DNA from: DATAYA01 sp963754235
Lineage (GTDB): Bacteria; Pseudomonadota; Alphaproteobacteria; Acetobacterales; Acetobacteraceae
DNA: 64,000 nucleotides
Direction: 5' to 3'
NCBI GenBank assembly: GCA_963754235.1
Contig: CAVWFK010000008.1
Span: forward strand, 124,001-188,000
Shown: positions 51,814 through 59,599 of the stretch, piece after piece
How positions within the stretch are numbered: position 1 is the stretch's first letter
Layout of the letters: each line of letters starts with the position of its first letter
Program-made: the position numbers and the translations under genes
The notes under the pieces: generated by a model
The model's database searches: none
Seen by the model: only the letters and a program-made list of their open reading frames with translations
What the model was told of the DNA's origin: nothing

Positions 51814-53415
51814 CTATATCGCGTCAACCCCGCCTTCGACCAGCCGCAGCAGCGTCTCGAGCCGGTCCGCCTCGGCCGCCGGCTTGTCGGTGCGGATGCG
51901 CGCGACGCGCGGAAAGCGCAGGGCGACGCCGGATTTGTGGCGCGTCGAGAGCTGGGCGGCGTCGAACGCGACCTCCAGCACCAGTCCCTGCTCCACTTCG
52001 CGCACCGGGCCGAAGCGGTTGGTGGTGTGGTTGCGCACCCAGCGATCGAGGAACGCCAGCTCGGCATCGGTGAAGCCGAAATAGGCCTTGCCCACCGGCA
52101 CCAGTTCCGCGCCACCGCCGTCGGCGTCGCGCCACAGCCCGAACGTGTAGTCGGAATAGTAGCTGCTGCGCTTGCCGTGGCCGCGCTGCGCGTACATCAG
52201 CACCGCGTCGATCGTCAGCGGATCGCGCTTCCATTTCCACCAAAGCCCGCGCGGACGCCCCGGCACATAGGAGCTGTCGCGCCGCTTCAGCATCAGCCCT
52301 TCGAGCGACGCACCGCGCGCGCCGTCGCGCAGGTCCGCGAGCTGCCCGATCGTGTCGAATGCGATAATTTCCGAGAGATCCATCCGGGGCGGGTGGTGGC
52401 GCGCGAACCATGCCTCCAGCCGCGCCCGGCGCGCGTCGAACGGCAGCGGACGCACATCCTCGGCGCCGTCGAACAGGATGTCGTAGAGCCGCACGTACAC
52501 GGGATAATCGTGCAGCATCTTTGCCGCCGGTGCCTTGCGGTTCAGTCGCTGCTGCAAATCGGAGAATGGCGCCACCTGCCGGTCGCGGATCACCAGCAGC
52601 TCGCCGTCGAGAACGCCCAAAGCATCCATCGCCTCGATGATCTCGGGAAACGCCGCAGAAATGTCGTCGGCGCCGCGCGAATAGAGCCGCCGCCCGCCCG
52701 CGGTCGCGACGCACTGCACGCGGATGCCGTCCCATTTCCATTCCGCGCGCCACTCGGCCGGATCGAGCGAGGCGAGATCGTCCGCCTCCAGCGCGTGCGC
52801 CAGCATCGGCGGGCGGAACACCGGCGCCTCGGCCGGGTCCGGTCGGGCGCCGCGCCCCTCGATCCAGGCGAAGAGCGCGAGGTAGGGCGGCGCCAGCCCG
52901 TGCCACACTTCTTCGATCGCATCTGCGTCGAGCCGACCGCCCGCCAGCTCGGCGAGTGCCACCTTGGCCAGCCGCGCCGAGGCGCCGACGCGCAACGCGC
53001 CGGTGATCAGCTTGAGGATCGCATAGCGCACCGAGGCGTCGGAGGCATCGAGCCAGCCGGCGACGATCGCGGGCAGCGCGGGTTTCGGCGCGGCCGCGAG
53101 CGTTTCCACCACCTCGGCCAGCGCCGGCGGCGCGCCGCTCGCCTGGCCGGGCCAGATCAGCGCCACCGTCTCGGCGAGGTCGCCCACGTAGTCGTACGAC
53201 CACGCAAACAGCACCGGATCGACACGGCTTTCGGCGAGGGCGCGGATCAGGCCCGGCTTGGCCGCCTCGAAGGCGAGCTCGCCGGTGATCGCGGCGAGGC
53301 CCCAGCCGCGATCGGGATCGGATTCGGTGGCGAAGTAGCGGCGCAGAAGGGCCAGCTTGGCGAGGCGGCCGGGCGTGAACACCAGCCGCTCCAGCAGCGA
53401 GGCGAAGGCGATCAC
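51814..53415 (-). CDS. ATP-dependent DNA ligase of the ligase-associated repair system
   Basis: This 533-residue ligase has an N-terminal helical domain and the adenylation motif EWKWDGIRVQCV (catalytic Lys). DGELLVI, LEGLMLKRRDSSYVPG and KWKRDPLTIDAVLMYA are the downstream nucleotidyltransferase motifs, with an OB-fold at the end. Such ligases sit with an exonuclease and an Lhr-like helicase in the ligase-associated DNA damage response set. It begins with a GTG overlapping the exonuclease stop. Confidence 0.93.
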   Translation of the reverse strand: MIAFASLLERLVFTPGRLAKLALLRRYFATESDPDRGWGLAAITGELAFEAAKPGLIRALAESRVDPVLFAWSYDYVGDLAETVALIWPGQASGAPPALAEVVETLAAAPKPALPAIVAGWLDASDASVRYAILKLITGALRVGASARLAKVALAELAGGRLDADAIEEVWHGLAPPYLALFAWIEGRGARPDPAEAPVFRPPMLAHALEADDLASLDPAEWRAEWKWDGIRVQCVATAGGRRLYSRGADDISAAFPEIIEAMDALGVLDGELLVIRDRQVAPFSDLQQRLNRKAPAAKMLHDYPVYVRLYDILFDGAEDVRPLPFDARRARLEAWFARHHPPRMDLSEIIAFDTIGQLADLRDGARGASLEGLMLKRRDSSYVPGRPRGLWWKWKRDPLTIDAVLMYAQRGHGKRSSYYSDYTFGLWRDADGGGAELVPVGKAYFGFTDAELAFLDRWVRNHTTNRFGPVREVEQGLVLEVAFDAAQLSTRHKSGVALRFPRVARIRTDKPAAEADRLETLLRLVEGGVDAI

Positions 53416-54434
53416 GCGGCTTCCTCCGCCTCCTCCTCGTAGCCGACCAGGCGCAGCGCGCGGCCGGCGATGCCGCGGGCGGTGGCGGCGTGGATCAGCG
53501 CCTCCTCCCGCCCGTGCGTCACCCACACCTCCGGCGCACCCACGTCATCGAGCGTCGCGAGCAGCTCGTCCCAGTCGGCGTGGTCGGAGATGATCAGCGG
53601 CAATTCGATTCCGCCCGCTTTGGCGCGCTGGCGGACGCGCATCCAGCCCGACGCCATGCCCACGACCGGCTCGGCGAGCCGCCGCGCCCAGCGATCGGCG
53701 ACCGCGCCGGGTGGTGCGAGCACGATCGCACCCACCAGATCGGCCTTCGCCGCCGCTGTCGCCGGGCGCAGGTCGCCGAGTGCCACACCCAGCGCCTCGT
53801 ACGCGTCGCAGAGCGGGGCAAGCGCACCGTGCAGCCAGATCGGGCGATCCCACCCCGCCTGCCGCAGCAGTACCACCAGCCGCTGGCATTTTCCGAGCGC
53901 ATAGCAGCCGATCACGTGACTGCGCTCGGGGAACAGGGCGACCGAGACCAGCAGCTTTTCGACTTCCAGCCCGGCGGGGGGATGACGAAACACCGGGAGT
54001 GCAAACGTCGCTTCGGTGACGAACACATCGCACGGCACCGGCTCGAACGGGCGGCAGGTGGGGTCGGGTGCCCGCTTGTAGTCGCCGCTGACCACGACCC
54101 GGCTGCCACGGTATTCCATCGCCACCTGCGCCGAGCCGAGCACGTGCCCGGCCGGTACTAGCCACAGCCGCACCTCGCCGATCGTGAGCGGCTCGCCCCA
54201 CGGCAAGGCCTGCTGCACGCCCCCTGCCCTGTCCTCGCCCATCCGCACCCGCATCAGCGCGAGCGTCGCCGCACTGGCGAGCACGCGGTCGTGGCCTGGA
54301 CGGGCATGATCGGAATGGGCGTGGGTGATGATGGCGCGCTCGACCGCACGCAGCGGGTCGATGAAGAACCCGCCGGGCTCGCAATAGAGTCCGGCGGGCA
54401 GCACTTTCAGCCAGGTGGAAGGATGGGGCGGCAT
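53412..54434 (-). CDS. Ligase-associated DNA exonuclease (metallo-beta-lactamase fold)
   Basis: This 340-residue protein has the MBL metal motif ITHAHSDHARPGH, a later VPAGHVLGSAQV, VVVSGDYKRAPDP and the beta-CASP region. LPAGLYCEPGGFFIDP at the start is the family's N-terminus. The helicase partner is on the far side of a 7.5-kb insert (61950). The ATG at 54434 lies inside a hairpin repeat that also occurs at 56550-56606, and a sigma-54-like promoter lies 66 bases upstream. Confidence 0.93.
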   Translation of the reverse strand: MPPHPSTWLKVLPAGLYCEPGGFFIDPLRAVERAIITHAHSDHARPGHDRVLASAATLALMRVRMGEDRAGGVQQALPWGEPLTIGEVRLWLVPAGHVLGSAQVAMEYRGSRVVVSGDYKRAPDPTCRPFEPVPCDVFVTEATFALPVFRHPPAGLEVEKLLVSVALFPERSHVIGCYALGKCQRLVVLLRQAGWDRPIWLHGALAPLCDAYEALGVALGDLRPATAAAKADLVGAIVLAPPGAVADRWARRLAEPVVGMASGWMRVRQRAKAGGIELPLIISDHADWDELLATLDDVGAPEVWVTHGREEALIHAATARGIAGRALRLVGYEEEAEEAA

Positions 54435-54480
54435 CGCACCTATGTGGTGCGGTGCCGCCGCGTCGCGAGGCGTCCTCTCC
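54424..54480. repeat. Hairpin repeat A', about 88 percent identical to 56552-56606
   Basis: The segment GGCGGCATCGCACCTA (54427) to TGCCGCCGCGTC has the same layout as the copy at 56550-56606, with about seven differences in 58 bases. The arms pair (10 of 12). The exonuclease start codon is in the first arm. Confidence 0.75.
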
Positions 54481-54831
54481 GTGGCCTGCAAGAATCGACG
54501 CAAAGGTCTTGCCAGGACGGGAAACAATGCCGTTGGCGGGGAGCGATCGCGGAATTGTAATAATCATTGCTAAAGCCGCGGATCACAATATGAAGATCAG
54601 CCGTCGAATCACGCCGCCGCGTCGTCGGTCATTGGTGCGGGGCCTGCAACTTGGTGCGATGGTCTCGCTAGACCCGCTTGGGCGCCCGAGCGAGGTTCGA
54701 ACGGCACGACAAAGGTCTGGCTGGTATCGAAATTCTCCTTCCCAGAGCGCGTGCACCAGTCTCGAATCACAAGAGTCGAAGGGAAGGAAAACCGACGGAC
54801 TTGGTTCCTGCCCGAACAGGAGGGGTGCTCG
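54435..54831. other. Intergenic region between exonuclease and di-heme peroxidase
   Basis: The region holds the hairpin repeat (54424-54480), the sigma-54-like promoter (54499-54515) and an AT-rich block TGTAATAATCATTGC near 54557. It also has the peroxidase ribosome site AGGAGGGG at 54818. The central 200 bases show no gene I can support. Confidence 0.6.
54499..54515 (-). promoter_or_regulatory. Sigma-54-like promoter upstream of the exonuclease (relic or active)
   Basis: On the minus strand TGGCAAGACCTTTGC has the GG-N10-GC spacing required for RpoN, with GG at 54512-54513 and GC at 54500-54501. The surrounding 85 bases align with the PEP-CTERM promoter region at 57398-57485. It is close enough to drive the exonuclease-ligase pair, but may be a leftover. 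Confidence 0.6.
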
Positions 54832-56496
54832 ATGAGAAGCAAACCAGTTCTGGCATCGGCGCTGGCGGCGACGATGGTATTTGCTAACGTTGCTGCAGCA
54901 CAACAAGCGCTGGGCCAGTCCCCAACTACGCCGCAGTTTTGCTCGGCGCAGATTAGCATCGGGTCTTACATTCCGGGTGGAGCGAACGAGGACCCGGACG
55001 TAGCGCGCGTCAACGCCGAAATCGACAGGATTTTCGCGGGGGCACTGAAAGCGGCACAAAACGCGGCATCGCTCGACCCGTACCATCGGGTGACCTTGCT
55101 TGGGACGCTCGCTCTTTACGACAGGAATCTGTCTGTCAAAAGGAATCTTGCCTGCACGTCGTGCCATGCCCCGGAGACGGGCTTCACCGGTGGTGTCTCG
55201 CTCTTCAATCAGACGATTGTGGCGCAGCCAGGCTCGGCGGCCGTCACCATTGCCAAACCTCCGGCCCCCAATTTCCGGATATCAGCGCGCAAGCCACAGA
55301 GCTACGGATATGCGCCGTTCTCGCCGATCCTCGAGTACGATGCGGCCCGACAGCAGTTCACCGGAGGCAATTTCTGGGATATGCGGGCGACCGGATACCG
55401 GCTGGACAATCCGGCCGCGGAGCAAGCCCAAGGGCCGCCCCTCAACCCGGTCGAGATGGGCCTATCCAATTCTGCTTGCGTCGCTTACCGACTGTCGCAA
55501 AGCCATTACAGCGGCTTGTTCGAACAGCTCTGGGGTGCGCAGTCGTTCGCGATACATTGGCCTGCGAATGTCGATGCGGTATGTCCAACGCGCGGCCCAC
55601 CGCCTGCCGGCGATCTGCTTCCGGTCCACCTCAGCGCCGTCGATCGCGGAACGTCGAACTCGACCTTCGATCATCTGGTGTTGTCCATCGCTGCCGCTGA
55701 AGCCTCCCCCGACGTGAGCCCGTTCTCGTCGAAATTTGACCACGCCGTCACCCTCTCCCAGCAAAGTGTGTTAAGCAGAGAGGAGTTCGCTGGAAGGGAG
55801 TTGTTCCGGGGCAAAGCAAAATGCAATACGTGCCATCTGGACGGGACCCAGAACACGCCAGGAGCGAGCACGAGACCAACTCCAGCATCTTCGCGCAACG
55901 TTCTGTCCAATAATCCGAACACGGGACCTCTCTTTACGGACTTCCAGGCCCATAATATCGGGGTCCCCGCCAACCATGCGCTTCCGTATTATTGTGAAAC
56001 CGAGCCGGACCAGTACGGCTACGTCGCGAACCCGCTCGGAACACGCTATATTGACGATGGCGTCGGTGCCTTCCTCGCCAATGCATCGAACCCAAACAAA
56101 AGCTGGGCTCAATATGCCCCGAAGTTCGATGGAAGGTTTCAGACACCGACCTTGCGCAATGTCGACAGGCGCCCACGCCCGGACTTCGTGAAAGCGTACA
56201 TGCACAATGGCTTCTTCAAAAGCCTGAGAGAAGTCGTGCATTTCTACAATACGCGCGACGTGCTGCCGCGATGCACAAATCCGCTCGACCCACGGACCGG
56301 AACGGGCTGCTGGCCCGCTCCCGAAGTGAGCGCTAACGAGGACAAGACGGTTGGAAATCTTGGCCTGAGCGATCAGGAGGAGAATCTGATCGTCGCCTTC
56401 CTCAAGACACTGACGGATGGCTACATACGTGTCGCCGCGCCGGGCGACGCAATCGGTGCATCAGCCGGCGCCAGCTCATCCGCCCCCTCGCGTTGA
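54832..56496 (+). CDS. Di-heme cytochrome c peroxidase family protein
   Basis: This 554-residue secreted protein has a signal peptide (ending AAAQQ) and two c-type heme sites, CTSCHAPETGF (near residue 106) and CNTCHLDG (near residue 335), as in the MauG/CcpA family. AYMHNGFFKSLREVVHFYNTRD is typical of the second domain. It would act in the periplasm on peroxide or as an oxidase. AGGAGG precedes the ATG. Codon use and GC are lower than in the flanking genes, and it lies between two copies of a promoter/hairpin module. Confidence 0.9.
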   Translation: MRSKPVLASALAATMVFANVAAAQQALGQSPTTPQFCSAQISIGSYIPGGANEDPDVARVNAEIDRIFAGALKAAQNAASLDPYHRVTLLGTLALYDRNLSVKRNLACTSCHAPETGFTGGVSLFNQTIVAQPGSAAVTIAKPPAPNFRISARKPQSYGYAPFSPILEYDAARQQFTGGNFWDMRATGYRLDNPAAEQAQGPPLNPVEMGLSNSACVAYRLSQSHYSGLFEQLWGAQSFAIHWPANVDAVCPTRGPPPAGDLLPVHLSAVDRGTSNSTFDHLVLSIAAAEASPDVSPFSSKFDHAVTLSQQSVLSREEFAGRELFRGKAKCNTCHLDGTQNTPGASTRPTPASSRNVLSNNPNTGPLFTDFQAHNIGVPANHALPYYCETEPDQYGYVANPLGTRYIDDGVGAFLANASNPNKSWAQYAPKFDGRFQTPTLRNVDRRPRPDFVKAYMHNGFFKSLREVVHFYNTRDVLPRCTNPLDPRTGTGCWPAPEVSANEDKTVGNLGLSDQEENLIVAFLKTLTDGYIRVAAPGDAIGASAGASSSAPSR

Positions 56497-56501
56497 GCGC
56501 A

Positions 56502-56561
56502 ACGGAGCTGGATGTGGCGTGTCTGCGCGCGGCAGCGGCGCAGTGCAAGGATGCGGCGGCA
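56502..56561 (+). pseudogene. IS630 transposase N-terminal scrap
   Basis: These 60 bases match 9401-9460 of the broken IS630 with eight differences and no gaps; the reading is TELDVACLRAAAAQCKDAAAS against TELDAAGLRAAAALSKDAAAT. The match ends exactly at the hairpin arm at 56561, so the element was cut at the hairpin. It begins six bases after the peroxidase stop. Confidence 0.75.
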
Positions 56562-56606
56562 TCGCACCTACGTGCTGCGGTGCCGCCGCATCGCGCGGCG
56601 TCGTCT
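56550..56606. repeat. Hairpin repeat B' downstream of the PEP-CTERM gene
   Basis: GATGCGGCGGCA (56550-56561) pairs perfectly with 56581-56592 across a 19-base loop. It lies 54 bases after the PEP-CTERM stop, where a terminator is expected. The same repeat with drift lies at the exonuclease start (54424-54480). Confidence 0.75.
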
Positions 56607-56659
56607 CGGGTTCGGATCAGGCCCGGCGGCGGCGGGCGCCGTTACCGAAGGAAGGAGAG

Positions 56660-57325
56660 TCAGCCGCGCCGGCGAACCGCACCCAGACCGACAAGCCCAA
56701 ACCCAAGCATCGCCAGGGCCGCCGGTTCCGGAACAGATGGCACCGACACAAACGGCAGCGCAACGCCAAGCGCCGCGGGCGGGCCGCAACACTCGCCATA
56801 CACAAGGTCAAACGAAAACGTGCCACTGGGCCCGGTATAGGTGGCCGGCGTCGTCGTAAATCCGGTGGGGCCAGGTGCATCGATCATGAGAACGCTGCCG
56901 ATCTGAAGTTGCAGCCCGTCGTCATGCCCGGCCTGGAAGAGCTCGCCATTGGTGACCGTGACGGTGCCGGTAAACTCAAGCACTGTGTTGTTGAGGTTCG
57001 CAGCCAGCGCGGCGGGCGAGCCAGTCAGGATGGTGGCGCCGCCGGTCGCGAGAAACCCGCCCAACGTGTAGCCGTTCGCCGATGCATTACTGTTGAAGCA
57101 GAGCGTATCCCCGGCGAATATCCCGCCGCAGGCTGGGTTCGTCGGCGACGGAACCGAGAACGTCGCGTCGGCCGCGCCATGCGAGAAGCCGATCACCGCG
57201 TTCGAGGACGCCGCATTGTTCAGGTAGGCGGAGCCGATCACGACGGATGCGTGGCTGGTCCCCGGGCTGAGCACAGCCGCGGCGGCAAGAATCCCGGCAC
57301 CGGCGGCACGTTTCAAATGGGTCAT
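56660..57325 (-). CDS. PEP-CTERM sorting-domain protein
   Basis: This 221-residue secreted protein has a signal peptide (ending near SHASVV) and the PEP-CTERM tail VPEPAALAMLGFGLVGLGAVRRRG: a PEP motif, a hydrophobic helix and an arginine stop, which is cut by an exosortase and exported to the surface or exopolysaccharide. The body is rich in Gly, Thr, Asn and Ala. GAAGGAG lies 6 bases before the ATG at 57325. A near-perfect sigma-54 promoter lies about 95 bases upstream. No exosortase is in the window. Confidence 0.92.
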   Translation of the reverse strand: MTHLKRAAGAGILAAAAVLSPGTSHASVVIGSAYLNNAASSNAVIGFSHGAADATFSVPSPTNPACGGIFAGDTLCFNSNASANGYTLGGFLATGGATILTGSPAALAANLNNTVLEFTGTVTVTNGELFQAGHDDGLQLQIGSVLMIDAPGPTGFTTTPATYTGPSGTFSFDLVYGECCGPPAALGVALPFVSVPSVPEPAALAMLGFGLVGLGAVRRRG

Positions 57326-57417
57326 GTATCTCCTTCGGCTGTCGAGGCGCATTGAACATCTCCCTGCGCGAAGTGCGCGATCTGACCGCACGCGATTCGT
57401 GTGGCCCGCAAGAATTC

Positions 57418-57436
57418 AAGCAAGGATCGTGCCAGG
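57418..57436 (-). promoter_or_regulatory. Sigma-54 promoter of the PEP-CTERM gene
   Basis: On the minus strand TGGCACGATCCTTGCTT matches the RpoN consensus TGGCACG-N4-TTGC(A/T), with GG at 57432-57433 and GC at 57420-57421. PEP-CTERM genes are known to be driven by RpoN with the PrsK/PrsR two-component system in some bacteria. An upstream AT-rich TGTAATAATTT at 57477 is a possible activator site. Confidence 0.85.
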
Positions 57437-57507
57437 AAGGAAAAACAATGGGTTGGACCGAGAGGCGCGCCGAGGTGTAATAATTTCCGACCCAAAATAA
57501 GCGAAAG

Positions 57508-57861
57508 TCAGGTTTTCGCGTCAGATCGGCCGACAGCGGCGGCGGACGAGCCGGCAATCGTCTGCACCACTTCGAAGCCCTCGAACTCGGGGTGACCGAG
57601 ATAGAGCGGCCGGTTCTCGCCCGCCGCCGCGTGCGCCATGCGAAACGCCTCCGAGCGCGTCCACGCCTCGAACGCGGCGCGGCTGCGCCAGATCGTGTGC
57701 GAGGCATAGAGCGTGTGATCCTCGCGCCGCGGGCCGCGGGCGAGATGGAAGGTGACGAAGCCGGGCACCGATGTCAGATGGCTGTCGCGGCTCTTCCAGA
57801 CGCGCTCGAACTCGGCCTCCGCGCCCGGCGTCACCTTGAAGCGGTTCATGGCGATGAACAT
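57508..57861 (-). CDS. Antibiotic biosynthesis monooxygenase (ABM) domain protein
   Basis: This 117-residue protein has the dimeric alpha-beta ferredoxin-like ABM fold: FIAMNRFKVTPGAEAEFERVWKSRDSHL, VPGFVTFHLARGP and TIWRSRAAFEAWTRSEAFRMAH. Relatives include quinone-forming monooxygenases and heme-degrading IsdG/HmuQ enzymes. The GAGGAGAGG ribosome site supports the start at 57861. The role here is unknown. Confidence 0.88.
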   Translation of the reverse strand: MFIAMNRFKVTPGAEAEFERVWKSRDSHLTSVPGFVTFHLARGPRREDHTLYASHTIWRSRAAFEAWTRSEAFRMAHAAAGENRPLYLGHPEFEGFEVVQTIAGSSAAAVGRSDAKT

Positions 57862-58063
57862 GCGGCCTCTCCTCGGTTGGTCCGGCGCGGAAAGGAGAAG
57901 GAGGACAGAGACAAGACGCTGATGTACGTCGCGCCGAGGTTGGAAGGATATTGATCCGTACGGAGTCGCCGAGCAAGTATGGCGCGCCTGCCATCCGGCG
58001 CTTGGCGCAGACCCGCAGGAGGGCCGCAGAGGCCGTAGAGTCTCCAACCGAAGGGAACCCGGA

Positions 58064-59533
58064 ATGCGTCTTTTCTCGGCCACGCTCGCGACCGAAACCA
58101 ATACCTTCTCGCCCATGCCGACCAGCCTCGCCGCCTATCGCGAGGGCGTGTTTCTTCGCCCCGGCGAGCACCCCGACGCGACACCCCTGATGTGCACGGC
58201 GCCGCTCTGGGTGGCGCGGCGACGCGCCGCGGCGGACAACTTCACCCTGGTCGAGGGAAGCTGTTTCGCCGCCAGCCCCGCGGGCCTCACCAACCGTGCC
58301 GATTACGAATTCATGCGCGATACCATCCTTGCCGAACTGAAGGCAGCGCTACCGCTCGATGGTGTGCTGCTCGGGCTGCACGGCGCGATGGTCGCGCATG
58401 GCTATGACGACGTCGAGGGCGACATCATCGAGCGAGCGCGCGAGATCGCGGGCACGCGCACCGTGATCGGGGTGGAACTCGACCCGCACTGCCATCTCAC
58501 GCAAAAGCGCGTCCGCCTCTCCGATATCGTCGTGCTCTATAAGGAATTCCCGCATACCGATGTCGTGGAGCGGGCGGAGGATTTGCTCAGCCTCGTGCTC
58601 AGGACGATCCGGGGTGAGATCCGTCCGGTCATGTCGCTCTACGATTGCCGGCAGATCGGCAGCTATCCGACGACGCTGCCGCTGATGCGGGGCTTTGTTG
58701 ACCGGATCAAGGCTCTCGAGGGCAAGGACGGTGTTCTGTCGGTCTCCATCGGTCACTGCTTTCCCTATGCCGACGTGCCGGAATTGTCGGGCCGCGTGCT
58801 GGTGATCGCGGATCGGGACAAACAAGCGGCCGATCGCCTGGCCAGCACGCTCGGCGCCGAGTTCGTGGCGATGCGCGGGCGGACCGCACCCGAATACGTG
58901 CCGGTCGATGCGGCGATCGACGCGGCCCTGGGGGCGGCCGGCGAGCCGGTGGTGCTGGCAGAGCCGGCCGACAATGCCGGAGGCGGGGCGCCCTCGGACA
59001 ACACGACCATCCTGCGCCGCCTGCTCGAACGACGGGTGGAGCGCACCGCAATCGGTCCGATCTGGGACCCGATCGCGGCAAAACTCTGCTTCGACGCCGG
59101 GGAAGGTGCCTGCTTTCCGCTGCGCTTCGGCGGCAAGACGGGCCCCGCATCCGGTCTGCCGATCGATGCCACGGTGGAAATCGCGGCACTCCGGCGTGAT
59201 TGCTGGCAGAGCTTCGGCCCCACCCGAGTCCCGCTCGGCGATTGCGCGGCGATCCGGGCAGGCGGCGTGGAGGTGGTGCTGATCAGCAATCGCACGCAGG
59301 CGCTCGGCCTCGAACTCTTCACCAACCTCGGGATTGATCCCGGTGCCAGAAAACTTCTCGTCGTGAAATCGACCAACCATTTCATGGCCGCGTTCGGCCC
59401 GATCGCGCACAAGGTCATCTATGTCGAAACCGACGGACCACTCGACCGCAACTATACCCGGATTCCGTACACGAAGGTGGCACGGCCGATCTGGCCATTG
59501 GACAACGAGACCGCTCCGGGCCTGATCCTGTGA
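58064..59533 (+). CDS. M81-family metallopeptidase (MlrC-like)
   Basis: This 489-residue protein resembles microcystinase MlrC of the M81 family. N-terminal FSATLATETNTFSPMPT and GVLLGLHGAMVAHGYDDVEGD, then GVELDPHCHLTQ with metal ligands, and EPADNAGGGAPSDNTTILR are the family motifs. It hydrolyses linear peptides or related amides. The next gene (59600) is a peptide-type binding protein 66 bases downstream, which suggests a linked uptake and cleavage unit. Confidence 0.87.
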   Translation: MRLFSATLATETNTFSPMPTSLAAYREGVFLRPGEHPDATPLMCTAPLWVARRRAAADNFTLVEGSCFAASPAGLTNRADYEFMRDTILAELKAALPLDGVLLGLHGAMVAHGYDDVEGDIIERAREIAGTRTVIGVELDPHCHLTQKRVRLSDIVVLYKEFPHTDVVERAEDLLSLVLRTIRGEIRPVMSLYDCRQIGSYPTTLPLMRGFVDRIKALEGKDGVLSVSIGHCFPYADVPELSGRVLVIADRDKQAADRLASTLGAEFVAMRGRTAPEYVPVDAAIDAALGAAGEPVVLAEPADNAGGGAPSDNTTILRRLLERRVERTAIGPIWDPIAAKLCFDAGEGACFPLRFGGKTGPASGLPIDATVEIAALRRDCWQSFGPTRVPLGDCAAIRAGGVEVVLISNRTQALGLELFTNLGIDPGARKLLVVKSTNHFMAAFGPIAHKVIYVETDGPLDRNYTRIPYTKVARPIWPLDNETAPGLIL

Positions 59534-59599
59534 CAGCAAAATGGTTGCGACCGTCCGGGCTCGGCGCTAGCGTCCCCCTCGGCGGATGGAGGCGGCACT

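Noticed and set aside
54583..55167. A 194-residue minus-strand open frame over the peroxidase upstream region
   Set aside because: It overlaps the well-supported signal peptide and first domain of the peroxidase and resembles no family.
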